A stretch of 64,000 bases of DNA from Pollutimonas subterranea (GCF_002849655.1 NZ_PDNW01000015.1:49775-113774), one strand, 5' to 3'; positions 34,813-45,052 are shown, numbered from the stretch's first letter. Program-made: numbers and translations. The notes: generated from the letters alone by a model not told the origin.

Positions 34813-35316
34813 ATGGCCCAGGACCCGAGCCCGTATGACCTGGCGCAGGCGGCGCAGAAGGTAGCGCTTCGGGCGCGACGGCGCGCGCAACAGCGTAAAA
34901 GCCGGCAAGCCTTGCTGACGTCGCAAATCGATGCCGAACGCCCGCGGCCGCAGCGTTCGCCCACGCAGAAAGCCGGCTACCAGGGCGAGGAACAGGCCGG
35001 GCGCCATCTGCTAGCCAGCGGCCTGATCATAGTAAGCCGAAACCTGCGCGCCAAGACCGGCGAAATCGACCTGGTGGCGCTGGACGGCAACATACTGGTG
35101 TTTATCGAGGTCCGCCAAAGGCACTCGCAGCAATACGGTGGCGCGGCCGCCAGTGTAAACCGGGATAAGCAGCGCCGCCTCATCCATACGGCACAGTACT
35201 TCCTGCCGCGCCTGACCCAGCGCTATTGCGGCGGCGTTACACCCGCCTGCCGCTTCGACGTCGTCAGCCTGGAGCCCGACGGCCTGGTCTGGATCAAGGG
35301 TGCATTTGCCCTATAG
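34813..35316 (+). CDS. yraN: YraN/UPF0102 nuclease-like protein
   Basis: A 167-residue protein with a PD-(D/E)xK-like core: GYQGEEQAGRHLLASGLIIVSRNLR, then KTGEIDLVALDGNILVFIEVRQR and the CRFDVV strand near the end. The family is conserved between rsmI and diaA in many Proteobacteria, but its molecular role is not firmly established. The first 55 residues are a basic extension absent from short homologues; an internal start is possible. Confidence 0.9.
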   Translation: MAQDPSPYDLAQAAQKVALRARRRAQQRKSRQALLTSQIDAERPRPQRSPTQKAGYQGEEQAGRHLLASGLIIVSRNLRAKTGEIDLVALDGNILVFIEVRQRHSQQYGGAAASVNRDKQRRLIHTAQYFLPRLTQRYCGGVTPACRFDVVSLEPDGLVWIKGAFAL

Positions 35317-35384
35317 CCGCGGCTTGCGGCATGAGTGACACAAGATTACTTCCGTTCACGAATTTTGCATTCGAACATGAGATA

Positions 35385-35987
35385 ATGGCCGCTATGGACA
35401 TGACCTCTCACATGACGTCGCATTTCAACGACGCTATCGACGCCTTCAAACTGAGTGCGCGCGAACTCGCCGCGCCCTTGTCCGCGTCCGTAGACCTCGT
35501 CTTCGGATCGCTGGCCAATAACGGCAAGATCCTGGCTTGCGGCAATGGCGGCTCAGCGGCCGATGCCCAGCACTTTATCGCCGAACTCGTCGGCCGATTC
35601 GAACGCGACCGCCTGCCCTTGGGGGGCGTGGCGCTCAATACCGATACCTCCATCATGACCGCGGTCGGCAACGACTACGGGTTCGACGCCATCTTCGAAC
35701 GCCAGGTCACGGCCCTGGGCCAGCCGGGCGATGTCCTGGTGGCCATCTCCACCAGCGGCAATTCCGCCAACGTCATCCGGGCCATCGACGCTGCACACGA
35801 CCGCGAAATGCCGGTCATTGCCCTGACCGGCAAAGGCGGCGGAAAAATCGGCGAAATCCTGTTCGACACCGACATCCATCTTTGCGTACCGCACGATCGC
35901 ACCATGCGCATCCAGGAAGTACACATCGTGCTGCTGCACGCCTTGTGCGACGGGATCGACGCGCTATTACTAGGAGACACGCTTTAA
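35385..35987 (+). CDS. diaA: SIS-domain protein DiaA / GmhA-like (phosphoheptose isomerase family)
   Basis: About 200 residues of the SIS fold with ILACGNGGSAADAQHFIAELVGRFERDR, MTAVGNDYGFDAIFERQV and AISTSGNSANVI. Sequence alone fits both DiaA (binds DnaA and helps initiation) and GmhA (sedoheptulose-7-phosphate isomerase); the context rsmI-yraN-this gene-dolP favours DiaA. Several ATGs are possible (35331, 35385, 35394, 35400, 35412); I chose 35385 by homology of length. The stop overlaps the dolP start by one base (TAATG). Confidence 0.85.
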   Translation: MAAMDMTSHMTSHFNDAIDAFKLSARELAAPLSASVDLVFGSLANNGKILACGNGGSAADAQHFIAELVGRFERDRLPLGGVALNTDTSIMTAVGNDYGFDAIFERQVTALGQPGDVLVAISTSGNSANVIRAIDAAHDREMPVIALTGKGGGKIGEILFDTDIHLCVPHDRTMRIQEVHIVLLHALCDGIDALLLGDTL

Positions 35988-36706
35988 TGTCTACATCACG
36001 ACGCGCTCAACGCCTATGGCTGGCCACGCTTGCTCTCGCGGGCATCACCGCCCTATCGGGCTGCGGATTGCTGGTGGTGGGCGGAACCGCCGCCACCACC
36101 GCCACGGTTGCCACCGACCGCCGCACCGCCGGCGAACAGGTCGAGGACCAAGCCATTGAAATGAAAGTCGGCGCAGAAATGCGCAAGCTGTTCCCCGGCG
36201 ATAACGCTCGCGTCAATGCCACCTCGTACGCGGGCCTTGTGCTGCTGACGGGCGACATCCCCGCGGGGCAAGATAAACAGCAGGCAACCACCGCGGCCAA
36301 GCAGGTCGAAAAAGTAAAGAACGTCATCAACGAAATCCGCATAGGTGAAATCACCCCGGTCAGCGTGCGCAGTAATGACACCTGGCTCACCTCCAAGGTG
36401 AAAGCCACCCTCATCAACACCAAGGGCGTACCCACGCGTACCATCGTGGTGACCACCGAACGCGGCATTGTTTATCTGCTGGGCAGGGTCACCGCCACAG
36501 AAGGACAAATGGCCGGCGTCGCGGCATCCGGGGTTACCGGCGTCAACAAGGTAGTAAAATTGTTCGAGATCGTTCCGGCATCAAGCATTAACGAACCCGT
36601 CGCCACGCCGGCGGCCCCCGTGCATAACGGAAACTCCGGCACCATGTCGGCGCAGCCACCCGGTACCGGGGCCAGCGACGGCGTGGAAACCATGCCGGTT
36701 CAATAA
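35987..36706 (+). CDS. dolP: Dual-BON-domain outer-membrane lipoprotein DolP (YraP-like)
   Basis: A 239-residue lipoprotein: lipobox ALSGCG with Cys25, then two BON domains (about 48-116 and 124-195) with the typical LTGDIPAGQDKQQATTAAKQVEKVKNV and VYLLGRVTATEGQMAGVAAS patterns. DolP supports outer-membrane integrity and binds anionic lipid. A Pro/Ala/Gly-rich tail of about 40 residues is extra compared with E. coli. Start set by TAATG overlap with diaA. Confidence 0.92.
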   Translation: MSTSRRAQRLWLATLALAGITALSGCGLLVVGGTAATTATVATDRRTAGEQVEDQAIEMKVGAEMRKLFPGDNARVNATSYAGLVLLTGDIPAGQDKQQATTAAKQVEKVKNVINEIRIGEITPVSVRSNDTWLTSKVKATLINTKGVPTRTIVVTTERGIVYLLGRVTATEGQMAGVAASGVTGVNKVVKLFEIVPASSINEPVATPAAPVHNGNSGTMSAQPPGTGASDGVETMPVQ

Positions 36707-36727
36707 AATCAGGCTTTACGAATCAAC

Positions 36728-37219
36728 ATGAAAAAAGCATTCATAGGCATCGTTGTCGTGCTAGCCCTGGCCGGGGCGGGCATTTGGCAATTCGCGGGCT
36801 CGGCCAAAACGGTGCCCGACCTTACGTTCACGTCCCTGACGGGCGAAAAGATCACCACGCAAGACCTTCGCGGCAAGGTGGTGCTGGTCAAGTTCTGGGC
36901 CACCAGCTGTGTGACCTGCATTGCACAAATGCCCGACGCCATACAGAACTATGTCGATCTATCGCCCCGGGGCTTCGAGACCATTGCCGTTGCCATGCAA
37001 TACGACCCGGCCAATTACGTCAAGAATTACGCCGAAACGCGCAAACTGCCCTTTACCGTGGCCATCGACTCGCGAGGCGAGATCGCCAAGGCATTCGGCG
37101 ATGTAAAACTTACTCCCACCTCCTTCCTGATCGACAAGGAAGGCCATATCATCAAGCGTTATCTTGGCAATTACGATAAAGCCGCTTTTCTGAGCACCGT
37201 CAACAAGGCGCTCGGGTAA
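36728..37219 (+). CDS. Membrane-anchored TlpA/ResA-like thioredoxin
   Basis: 163 residues: an uncleaved signal anchor (about 4-22) and a thioredoxin fold with active site WATSCVTC (CVTC) and the cis-proline region KLTPTSFLIDKEG. The AhpC-TSA/TlpA type usually reduces periplasmic disulfides, for example in cytochrome c maturation. No ccm genes are nearby. It lies 21 bases after dolP and is followed by a likely terminator. Confidence 0.9.
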   Translation: MKKAFIGIVVVLALAGAGIWQFAGSAKTVPDLTFTSLTGEKITTQDLRGKVVLVKFWATSCVTCIAQMPDAIQNYVDLSPRGFETIAVAMQYDPANYVKNYAETRKLPFTVAIDSRGEIAKAFGDVKLTPTSFLIDKEGHIIKRYLGNYDKAAFLSTVNKALG

Positions 37220-37263
37220 GTTGGGCAGCCAGCCGGGCCCATATGGCCAGTTTCATATTCAGC

Positions 37264-37292
37264 ACCCGGGCATGCCCAGCATCCCGGGTTTT
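37264..37292 (+). terminator. Intrinsic terminator after the thioredoxin gene
   Basis: Stem ACCCGGG (37264-37270) pairs with CCCGGGT (37283-37289) around a 12-base loop and runs into TTTT. It lies 45 bases after the stop and 44 bases before argB. Confidence 0.6.
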
Positions 37293-37326
37293 GCACATCT
37301 AACGGGCCACCAAGCCCCAACCTTGA

Positions 37327-38235
<909 letters not shown>

Positions 38236-38240
38236 TCGCA

Positions 38241-39101
38241 ATGCGGGCACTCCGGACTGTTGTCGCGTCGCATCGGCCAGCGCGCACGATGCGCGCGACG
38301 GACACGGCGGGTTCAGCGCAAACTGTGTGGCTGTTCGACCTGGACAACACACTGCACGACTGCTCCAAGGGCATATTCGGGGCCATCGACAGCGCCATGG
38401 CCCAGGCGGTGGCGACCACGCTGAATATCGACATGGACGCGGCCAACGTGCTGCGCAAGACCTACTGGAAGCGCTACGGCGCCACGGTCATCGGCATGGC
38501 GCGCCACCATAACGTCGACGCCAACGCCTTCCTTGAATTAAGCCATAACTTCGAAGTTGCGCCGCTGGTGCATTGTGAAACAGGCCTGTCGCGCAAGCTG
38601 CAGCTTCTGCGCGGCCGCAAAATACTGCTTACCAACGCACCGTTGAAGTATGCGCGCGAAGTCCTGAAAACACTGGGCATCCTGCATCACTTCGAAGGGC
38701 TGTGGGCCATCGACCATATGCGACTGCAAGGGCACATGCGTCCCAAGCCATCGGCGGCCCTCATGCGTCAGGTCCTGGCCCGGCTGCGAGTGCCGGCCAG
38801 CCAGGTCGTGCTGGTGGAAGACACGCTGCGCAACCTTAAGACCGCCCGCCAGGTTGGCATGCGCACCGTGCATATCTTTCACCCGGGCACGCCTTTTTCC
38901 AGCCTGCACAAAGGCCGTTGCGACTATGTGGACGTGCGCGTCAACTCTGTCGGGAAACTGCTATCGGGCCGGCATCGGATTGGGCATCGGGGTGGCAGCC
39001 ATTGCTGCGGTCGCCGCTGCGATGGCAGCCATTGCTGCGGTCAGCGCTGCGATGGCCTTCGCTACGGTGGGCACATACCGGGCACGCCGGATCGCGCTTG
39101 A
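38241..39101 (+). CDS. HAD-family pyrimidine 5'-nucleotidase-like phosphatase
   Basis: HAD hydrolase of the pyrimidine 5'-nucleotidase subgroup: motif I VWLFDLDNTLHDCSKG, motif II KILLTNAPLKYAREVL, motif III RPKPSAALM, motif IV VVLVEDTLRNLKTA. It likely dephosphorylates nucleoside monophosphates. Starts at 38241 or 38289 are possible. The last 50 residues (GRHRIGHRGGSHCCGRRC onward) are unlike the family and arise from a 161-base tail-to-tail overlap with moeB, containing a 30-base tandem duplication. The functional protein probably ends near residue 235. Confidence 0.88.
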   Translation: MRALRTVVASHRPARTMRATDTAGSAQTVWLFDLDNTLHDCSKGIFGAIDSAMAQAVATTLNIDMDAANVLRKTYWKRYGATVIGMARHHNVDANAFLELSHNFEVAPLVHCETGLSRKLQLLRGRKILLTNAPLKYAREVLKTLGILHHFEGLWAIDHMRLQGHMRPKPSAALMRQVLARLRVPASQVVLVEDTLRNLKTARQVGMRTVHIFHPGTPFSSLHKGRCDYVDVRVNSVGKLLSGRHRIGHRGGSHCCGRRCDGSHCCGQRCDGLRYGGHIPGTPDRA

Positions 39102-39810
39102 AGCGTATGGTGTTCCACTGCATAGTCAATGCGTCCAGGCACAGCATGCGCCCGACCAGCGGCTCGCCGATGCCGGTCAAGACCTTGATGGCTTCGGCGG
39201 CCTGCGTACTGCCCACAATGCCCACCAGGGGGGCCAGCACGCCGGTGGTGGCGCAACGCAACTCTTCGACGTCATCGGCCTCGGGAAACAGGCAGTGATA
39301 GCAGGGCGCGTCATCGTGCCGCAGATCAAACACGCTGATCTGGCCGGCAAACCGTATGGCCGCACCAGACACCAGGGGCTTGCGCTGCGCCACGCACGCC
39401 CGGTTAACGGCATGCCGCGTAGCGAAGTTGTCGCAGCAATCGAGGACCAGGTCCGCGGCCGCCACTTGCTCGGCCAGATCGTGGTCGTCCAGGCGACGCA
39501 CCAGCGCCTGCACCCGCACCTCGGGATTTAGCGCCGCCAGGGTCTGCTTGCCGGATTCGGCCTTGAACTTGCCGATGCGGTCGCTGGTATGCAGGATTTG
39601 CCGTTGCAAGTTGCCCAGGTCGACCTCATCGTCGTCGGCCAGCACGATGTGGCCAACCCCCGATGAAGCCATATAGAAAGCGGCCGGCGAACCCAGGCCG
39701 CCCGCCCCCACTATCAGCACCCGGGCCGCCAGCAGGCGTTCCTGCGCTTCGATCCCGAACTCGTCCAGCAGGATATGCCTGGCATAGCGCAGTAGCTGCT
39801 GGTCGTCCAT
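38941..39810 (-). CDS. moeB: MoeB/ThiF/HesA-family adenylyltransferase
   Basis: E1-like enzyme that adenylates the C-terminal glycine of MoaD or ThiS. The nucleotide loop is VGAGGLGSPAAFYMASSGVG, followed by LADDDEVDLGNLQRQ; zinc cysteines occur in CYHCLFPEADD and CPVC. 289 residues. The C-terminal 40 residues after CPVC are an oddly basic Ser/Asp/Arg repeat (RSEGHRSADRSNGCHRSGDRSNGC) encoded by the tandem repeat in the overlap with the convergent HAD gene. Its ATG overlaps the ctpA stop by one base. Confidence 0.9.
   Translation of the reverse strand: MDDQQLLRYARHILLDEFGIEAQERLLAARVLIVGAGGLGSPAAFYMASSGVGHIVLADDDEVDLGNLQRQILHTSDRIGKFKAESGKQTLAALNPEVRVQALVRRLDDHDLAEQVAAADLVLDCCDNFATRHAVNRACVAQRKPLVSGAAIRFAGQISVFDLRHDDAPCYHCLFPEADDVEELRCATTGVLAPLVGIVGSTQAAEAIKVLTGIGEPLVGRMLCLDALTMQWNTIRFKRDPACPVCAHRSEGHRSADRSNGCHRSGDRSNGCHPDAQSDAGPIAVSRQS
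38994..39053. repeat. Two tandem 30-base units inside two overlapping genes
   Basis: Units 38994-39023 and 39024-39053 are identical except at two adjacent positions. Being a multiple of three they keep both frames open, adding ten residues to the C-terminus of the HAD protein on the plus strand and ten to MoeB on the minus strand. Confidence 0.93.
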
Positions 39811-41363
39811 TATTGTGCCTTGATCAGGCCGTCCGGTGTGATCCTGTAGCGCTCGAATTGGCCATCATTTGATTTCACTGGGCTTTTTTTTTCAGCGGCT
39901 GGGGCGGTCTTGCTGGCCGGCGAAACCAATTTTTCGGGAGTGCCGGACTTGCCGGCCTTGGCCGCTTCATTGGCCTTGTCGGCGTTCAGCGCCAGGGTGG
40001 GGTCTGTCTTCTTCACGGGCCGCCCTTCAAGGAAATTGATGGCCTGCTTCAGTTGATAGTCGTCGGCGCCGCCGAACTCGAACATCTTGGGTTCGATCTT
40101 GTTTTCTTCGGCCGCGGCCGTGGCAGCCGCTTCCTCGGCCTGCGCGGCGTTGACCAGATGCCTTTGCAGGTCGACTTCGCGCGGCAGGCGGAACAGGTCG
40201 CCCTGGGCGGTGTCATCGACTTCGATGTCGGGCTCGACGCCTGTTACCTGGATGGATCGGCCGGACGGCGTGTAGTAGCGTGCGGTAGTCAGCTTGATGC
40301 CGGTGTCTTCGCTGAGCGGCAGCACACTTTGCACCGAGCCCTTGCCGAACGTGCGGTTGCCCATGACTTTGGCCCGCTTATGGTCTTGCAAGGCGCCCGC
40401 CACGATTTCAGATGCCGACGCCGAGCCGACGTTGACCAGCACCACCATGGGCACCGTCTTGCTCCAGGGAGCGATATTGGCCAGGGAGTCGGAAGGGCCG
40501 CCGCTGAGGAATCCGCGCATGTAGTCCGACGGCTTGGCGTAGTATTCGCGATTCGACGATGGCACGCGGCCTTTGGTGGATACGACCATGACGTTGGGCT
40601 GCAGGAAAGCCGACGACACGCCGATGGCACTGTCGAGCAGGCCGCCCGGGTCGTTGCGCAGATCGAGCACCAGCGCTTTCGGCGGGGCCTTGGCGCCCAG
40701 GGCCGTCAATTGGGTGGCCAGATCGGAAGCGGTGCGTTCCTGGAACTGCGCAATGCGTATGTAGGCGATATTGTCATCCAGCATCTTGCTGCGCACGCTG
40801 CGCACCTTGATGAGATCGCGCACGATGGTCACGACCACGGGCTTGTCGCGACCCTGGCGCATGATGGTCAGGATAATGGACGTTTGCGGCTCGCCGCGCA
40901 TCAGCTTGATGGCGTCGTTCAGCGTCATGCCCTTGGTGGGCTTGCCGTCGATATGGGTGATCAGGTCGCCGCTAAGAATGCCGGCGCGCGCCGCAGGGGT
41001 GTCTTCGATAGGCGCGATAACCTTGGGCATGCCGTCTTCGCTGCCGATTTCGATGCCCAGGCCGCCGAAGCCGCCTTGCGTAATGGCTTCCATTTCCTTG
41101 AATGCCTCGGCATCCAGGTAAGTGGAATGCGGATCCAGGTCGGCGAACATGCCCTTGATGGCGTCGTTGATGAGCTGCTCGTCGCCCACGGGCTCTACGT
41201 AGCTGCTTTTGATGGCCGCAAACACATTGGCGAACTGCTGTAATTCTTTAAGCGGCAAAGGTTCGCCGCGCTGCGCGGCCGCCGTTATGCCCAGGCTTAT
41301 CAGTACGCCGCCAAGCGCGCCCGCCACCACCAACCCAAAACCGCCAAACCTGCGAGCGCTCAT
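39810..41363 (-). CDS. ctpA: C-terminal processing protease CtpA (S41 family)
   Basis: Periplasmic tail-specific protease. N-terminal signal/anchor (about 8-32), a PDZ domain (about 75-175, containing GGFGGLGIEIG and GILSGDLITHIDGKPT) and the S41 catalytic domain with the nucleophile in VGSASASEIVAGAL and the lysine in NRTFGKGSVQ. I chose the ATG at 41363 because GGGA lies six bases before it; an ATG two codons upstream has no spacing. A Lys/Ala/Pro-rich tail of about 80 residues follows the protease domain. It lies between envC and moeB on the same strand. Confidence 0.95.
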   Translation of the reverse strand: MSARRFGGFGLVVAGALGGVLISLGITAAAQRGEPLPLKELQQFANVFAAIKSSYVEPVGDEQLINDAIKGMFADLDPHSTYLDAEAFKEMEAITQGGFGGLGIEIGSEDGMPKVIAPIEDTPAARAGILSGDLITHIDGKPTKGMTLNDAIKLMRGEPQTSIILTIMRQGRDKPVVVTIVRDLIKVRSVRSKMLDDNIAYIRIAQFQERTASDLATQLTALGAKAPPKALVLDLRNDPGGLLDSAIGVSSAFLQPNVMVVSTKGRVPSSNREYYAKPSDYMRGFLSGGPSDSLANIAPWSKTVPMVVLVNVGSASASEIVAGALQDHKRAKVMGNRTFGKGSVQSVLPLSEDTGIKLTTARYYTPSGRSIQVTGVEPDIEVDDTAQGDLFRLPREVDLQRHLVNAAQAEEAAATAAAEENKIEPKMFEFGGADDYQLKQAINFLEGRPVKKTDPTLALNADKANEAAKAGKSGTPEKLVSPASKTAPAAEKKSPVKSNDGQFERYRITPDGLIKAQ

Positions 41364-41453
41364 GCACATTCCCGAATTAATTGAACTCAAATTACCCGCC
41401 GCCACAACCCTGCGGAGTGCCGGATAAACGTCGTTATCCAAATAGTACCGAAT

Positions 41454-42938
41454 TTACTGACGTAACCAAAGCAGCGGATTCACCGGCGTGCCCTGATGCC
41501 GGATTTCAAAGTATAGACCCGAGTCCACCTGCCCGCCCGTCGCGCCCACCGTCGCAATGGTGTCGCCAGTATCGACCACGTCGCCCACGCGCTTCAATAG
41601 GCTCTGGTTATGGCCATACACACTAAGGTATTTGGCGCCGTGGTCCACGATGATGATATTGCCGAAACCTCCGAGCCAACTGGCGTACACCACTCGTCCC
41701 GGTGCAATGACCCGCACCTTAGTGCCTTCAGGGGAACGCAGCACAATGCCGCGCCACAGCCCGCCGTCGGGCCGGTCGGCGCCGAAACGCCCCAGCACGT
41801 CGTTGCTGCGCACCGGATACGGCGCGCCTTTTTTCAAGCCCGCGAAGCCGCCGGGAGGCGCCAGCTGCGGCTGCGCAACACCGGGCGCGGTGCCCTTGAT
41901 GGACTCGGTGCCCAGGTCTTCCGGAGGCGGCACCGGCTTGGGCGGCGGACGGGCAGCCGCCTCTTCGGCGGCGCGCGCTTCGGCACGGGCCCGTTCAACC
42001 TGCAGCCTTGCCCTTTCCGCCTCTTTTTCGTCCTGCAGGCGCCGTGCGCGCTCTTGCGCGGCCGTGGCTTCTTGCTCGGCCTTGCGGGCCGCCGCCCGCG
42101 CGCGTTCGAGCTCGCGGCGGCGCTCCAGCGCAGCCTGCCTGGCCTGTTCGGCTTTGCGCGCCTCGTCGGCCTTGCGTTTTTCTTCAGCCAGCCGCGCCTC
42201 TTCGGCCTGCTTGGCGATGGCTTTTTCCAGGCCTTCAACCAGGTTGCCCAGGCGCTGGTCGTTGCGCTGCAGGCGCTCAGCCTGGCTGCGCTGTTCCTTC
42301 AATGCGCCGCTGATGCGCTCCAGCACTTTTTCACGCTCGGCTTTCTGTTCTTCAAGCGCTTCTTTTTGCTGGACGGTGTCTTGTGCGAGCTTCACGAGCT
42401 CTTTCTGGTGGGTTTCCGACCTGCCCTGCAGCACGGCAAGCTCGTCCAGGGCGTGGCGCACGGCCCGCACGGCGTCGGCCTGCGCCTTGGAGATATAGCC
42501 CAGGTAGCTGAGGTCGCGCCCGATGGTTTGCGGATCGTCGCCCGACAGCAATGCCGTCCACGGCGACAGGCCGCCGGCATACTGGGCCCGCAACTGGTCG
42601 CCTAGTTCTTGCTGACGCGTTCCCAGTTGCTGCTTTTGCTTGGCGATTTGCGCCGCCAGTTTCTTGAGCTCGAGCTCGACGCGATCCCGCCGTTCGGCCA
42701 GTTCCGCCAATCGCCTGTTGGTGGACGAAATGGCGGATTCGGATTCCTTCAAGGCATCGGCCGCGTCCTGGCGCGAGGATTCCTGGCTATCGATTTCCTT
42801 TTGCAGGGCCTGGATCCGCGCGCGCAATTCGGATTGCTGTTTCCTGGCCTCGGCCTGCTTCTGCGCAAGCGTTGGCTCGGCCGCGCAGGCCATTCCCGCC
42901 CACAAGGCCAGTACGACAGAACCGAACACACGCCGCAT
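41454..42938 (-). CDS. envC: EnvC-type murein hydrolase activator (coiled coil plus degenerate LytM/M23)
   Basis: 494 residues: signal peptide 1-19, a long coiled coil (about 22-255), an Ala/Arg/Glu-rich segment (about 255-340) and a C-terminal LytM domain (about 380-490). The zinc ligands of active M23 enzymes are missing: GLWRGIVL stands where HxGxD is expected and YGHNQS replaces the HxH motif, as in EnvC, which activates amidases at the septum instead of cutting itself. I set the start at 42938, two bases after the gpmA stop; the upstream frame shadows gpmA. The coupling with gpmA is conserved in Betaproteobacteria from memory. Confidence 0.93.
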   Translation of the reverse strand: MRRVFGSVVLALWAGMACAAEPTLAQKQAEARKQQSELRARIQALQKEIDSQESSRQDAADALKESESAISSTNRRLAELAERRDRVELELKKLAAQIAKQKQQLGTRQQELGDQLRAQYAGGLSPWTALLSGDDPQTIGRDLSYLGYISKAQADAVRAVRHALDELAVLQGRSETHQKELVKLAQDTVQQKEALEEQKAEREKVLERISGALKEQRSQAERLQRNDQRLGNLVEGLEKAIAKQAEEARLAEEKRKADEARKAEQARQAALERRRELERARAAARKAEQEATAAQERARRLQDEKEAERARLQVERARAEARAAEEAAARPPPKPVPPPEDLGTESIKGTAPGVAQPQLAPPGGFAGLKKGAPYPVRSNDVLGRFGADRPDGGLWRGIVLRSPEGTKVRVIAPGRVVYASWLGGFGNIIIVDHGAKYLSVYGHNQSLLKRVGDVVDTGDTIATVGATGGQVDSGLYFEIRHQGTPVNPLLWLRQ

Positions 42939-42939
42939 G

Positions 42940-43692
42940 CTATTCCTTGGAGGCTTTGCCCTGGTTGGCCACGGCGGCCATTGCCGCCTCGATCTCGGCC
43001 GGGTCGCCCAGATAATAGTGGCGTATCGGGCGCAAGTCGTCGTCCAGTTCATACACCAGGGGCTGGCCCGTGGGAATATTCATGTGGACGATGTCTTCGT
43101 CTGAAATGCCGTCCAGGTGCTTGATGAGCGCGCGCAGGCTGTTGCCATGCGCGGACACCAGCACCCGGCGGCCCGCGCGGATGGCGGGCGCAATGGATTC
43201 ATTCCAGAAAGGCAATACGCGCTCGACCGTATCGGCCAGGCATTCCGTGGCCGGCAGCTTGTCGGCGGCAATCTTGGCATAGCGGCGATCGAAACGCGGA
43301 TGGCGCGGATCGTCGTGGTCCAGGGGATTGGGTGCAATGGCATAGGCGCGGCGCCAGATCAAAACCTGTTCATCGCCGAACTTTTGCGCCGTTTCGGCTT
43401 TGTTCAGGCCCTGCAGGGCGCCGTAATGGCGCTCGTTCAGGCGCCAGCTGAGCCCCGTGGGCGTATGCATGGCATCCATGGCGTCCAGGGCGATCCACAA
43501 GGTGCGGATGGCGCGTTTCAGGACCGAGCAATACGCCAGGTCGAACTCAAAGCCTTTTTGCTTGAGCAGTTCACCGGCCAGCCACGCCTGTTCGCGCCCG
43601 GTGTCCGTCAGGTCGACGTCGGTCCAGCCGGTGAATCGGTTTTCAAGGTTCCACTGGCTTTCGCCGTGTCGCATCAGAACAAGTTTATGCAT
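42940..43692 (-). CDS. gpmA: 2,3-bisphosphoglycerate-dependent phosphoglycerate mutase
   Basis: Glycolytic interconversion of 3- and 2-phosphoglycerate. The phospho-histidine motif [37 protein letters not shown] and the second histidine block [13 protein letters not shown] are all present. 250 residues, the dPGM length. Divergent from the rhodanese gene and followed directly by envC. Confidence 0.97.
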   Translation of the reverse strand: MHKLVLMRHGESQWNLENRFTGWTDVDLTDTGREQAWLAGELLKQKGFEFDLAYCSVLKRAIRTLWIALDAMDAMHTPTGLSWRLNERHYGALQGLNKAETAQKFGDEQVLIWRRAYAIAPNPLDHDDPRHPRFDRRYAKIAADKLPATECLADTVERVLPFWNESIAPAIRAGRRVLVSAHGNSLRALIKHLDGISDEDIVHMNIPTGQPLVYELDDDLRPIRHYYLGDPAEIEAAMAAVANQGKASKE

Positions 43693-43731
43693 AAGAAAAG
43701 ACGCCTAAAAGTTGAAATTCGCTGTCCATTT

Positions 43732-43737
43732 TATAAT
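43732..43737 (+). promoter_or_regulatory. Possible -10 box for the rhodanese-grxC-secB-gpsA run
   Basis: A perfect TATAAT lies 45 bases before the GTG start at 43782. TTGAAA at 43712-43717 is a fair -35 but only 14 bases away, so the pairing is doubtful. Confidence 0.35.
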
Positions 43738-43781
43738 CGTCTGATTCTGTCCTTTTTCCAAGGACATATTCGGGATATATC

Positions 43782-44192
43782 GTGGACTTTTTTCTTGATC
43801 AGAACAACCTTATTGTTATATTCGTTGCCATCGCATCGGGCGTCATGCTGATGCTGCCCAACATCCTGAAAGGCGGCGGAAAATCCGTCGGCGTGCAGGA
43901 AGCCGTACAGCTGGTGAACCACAAGCAAGGCATTTTCCTGGACGTACGCAGCCCTGACGCCTTCAAGACCGCAAGCATACCGCAGGCGCGCAATTTGCCG
44001 GCTGCCGATGTAACGAGCAAGCTGGGCACCTTGCCCAAGAACAAGCCTATCATCGTTGTATGCGACCAGGGCCGGGACTCCGCAAGAATTGCGGGCTCCT
44101 TGCGCAAACAAGGCTATGAAGAAACTGTCAGCCTTGCCGGCGGCCTGCAGGCATGGATCAAAGACGGCCTGCCTTTGTCCAAAAAGTCCTGA
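43782..44192 (+). CDS. Membrane-anchored rhodanese-like protein
   Basis: 136 residues: an N-terminal membrane helix (about 8-28) and a rhodanese domain with GIFLDVRSPDAFKTASIPQARNLP and the active cysteine in IIVVCDQGRDSARI. It uses a GTG start (GTGGACTTTTTT). Family members transfer sulfane sulfur; this anchored form is YibN-like and usually precedes grxC and secB, as here. Confidence 0.92.
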   Translation: MDFFLDQNNLIVIFVAIASGVMLMLPNILKGGGKSVGVQEAVQLVNHKQGIFLDVRSPDAFKTASIPQARNLPAADVTSKLGTLPKNKPIIVVCDQGRDSARIAGSLRKQGYEETVSLAGGLQAWIKDGLPLSKKS

Positions 44193-44222
44193 TCGCTTGT
44201 TTTTTCATCTTGAGGAACCATC

Positions 44223-44480
44223 ATGGCAACCGTAACAATGTACAGTACCGCCGTATGTCCATACTGCGTCCGTGCCGAAATGCTGCTCAAGCAGCGCGGC
44301 GTGACTGAAATCGAAAAGATCCGCATCGACTTGAACCCCGAGCAGCGCGCCATCATGATGGAACGCACGGGCCGTCGCACGGTACCGCAGATCTATATTG
44401 GCGACACCCATGTGGGCGGCTACGACGACCTGGCAGCGCTCGATCGCGCCAACGGCCTGATGCCCCTGCTTACTGCCTGA
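44223..44480 (+). CDS. grxC: Glutaredoxin 3
   Basis: 85-residue glutathione-dependent disulfide reductase with active site [10 protein letters not shown] (CPYC), the cis-Pro block [11 protein letters not shown] and the glutathione-binding [12 protein letters not shown]. Standard length; placed between the rhodanese and secB. Confidence 0.96.
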   Translation: MATVTMYSTAVCPYCVRAEMLLKQRGVTEIEKIRIDLNPEQRAIMMERTGRRTVPQIYIGDTHVGGYDDLAALDRANGLMPLLTA

Positions 44481-44521
44481 CCCCCACGGCATCCATCAAC
44501 CCACCCCTTTCAGGAAACACT

Positions 44522-45052
44522 ATGGCCGACCAGAACCAAAACAGCCAGGAAAACCAAGATAGCCAGGACCCCAGTTTCAGCCTGCAGCGCACCTACGTCA
44601 AAGACTTGTCGCTGGAAATGCCCAATGCACCCCAGATCTTCCTGGAACAGGAAGGTCCGACGGTGGAAGTATCGATCAATGTCGGCGGCCAGCGCCTTGC
44701 CGAAACCGTCTACGAAGCCTCTGTAACGGCCACGGTGACCACGCGCATCGGCGACAAGGTCCTGTACCTGGTCGAAGCCACGCAAGCCGGTATTTTCGAA
44801 GCGGCCAACATTCCGGCCGACCAGCTCGATCCGCTCATCGGCATTGTGTGCCCCACCATGCTTTATCCTTACCTGCGTGCCAACGTGGCCGACGCCATCA
44901 CGCGCACGTCGCTGCCGCCGCTGCACCTGGCCGAAGTCAACTTCCAGGGCCTGTACGAACAGCGCGTTGCCCAGCTGGCCGAAGAGCAACAGGGTCAGCA
45001 AGGCCAGCAGGACTCCGGCCTGATCCTTCCTCCCGGCATGACCCGTCAGTAA
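44522..45052 (+). CDS. secB: Protein-export chaperone SecB
   Basis: Tetrameric cytosolic chaperone that delivers preproteins to SecA. Family blocks: [51 protein letters not shown] and [18 protein letters not shown]. 176 residues with a Gln-rich tail. The last codons and the following bases form a short duplication, ATGACCCGTCAGTA twice around 45038-45066, so the gene's end may have been copied by slippage. Confidence 0.96.
   Translation: MADQNQNSQENQDSQDPSFSLQRTYVKDLSLEMPNAPQIFLEQEGPTVEVSINVGGQRLAETVYEASVTATVTTRIGDKVLYLVEATQAGIFEAANIPADQLDPLIGIVCPTMLYPYLRANVADAITRTSLPPLHLAEVNFQGLYEQRVAQLAEEQQGQQGQQDSGLILPPGMTRQ

Noticed and set aside
40053..41243. A 396-codon open frame opposite ctpA
   Set aside because: Antisense shadow; the S41 protease motifs on the minus strand are decisive.
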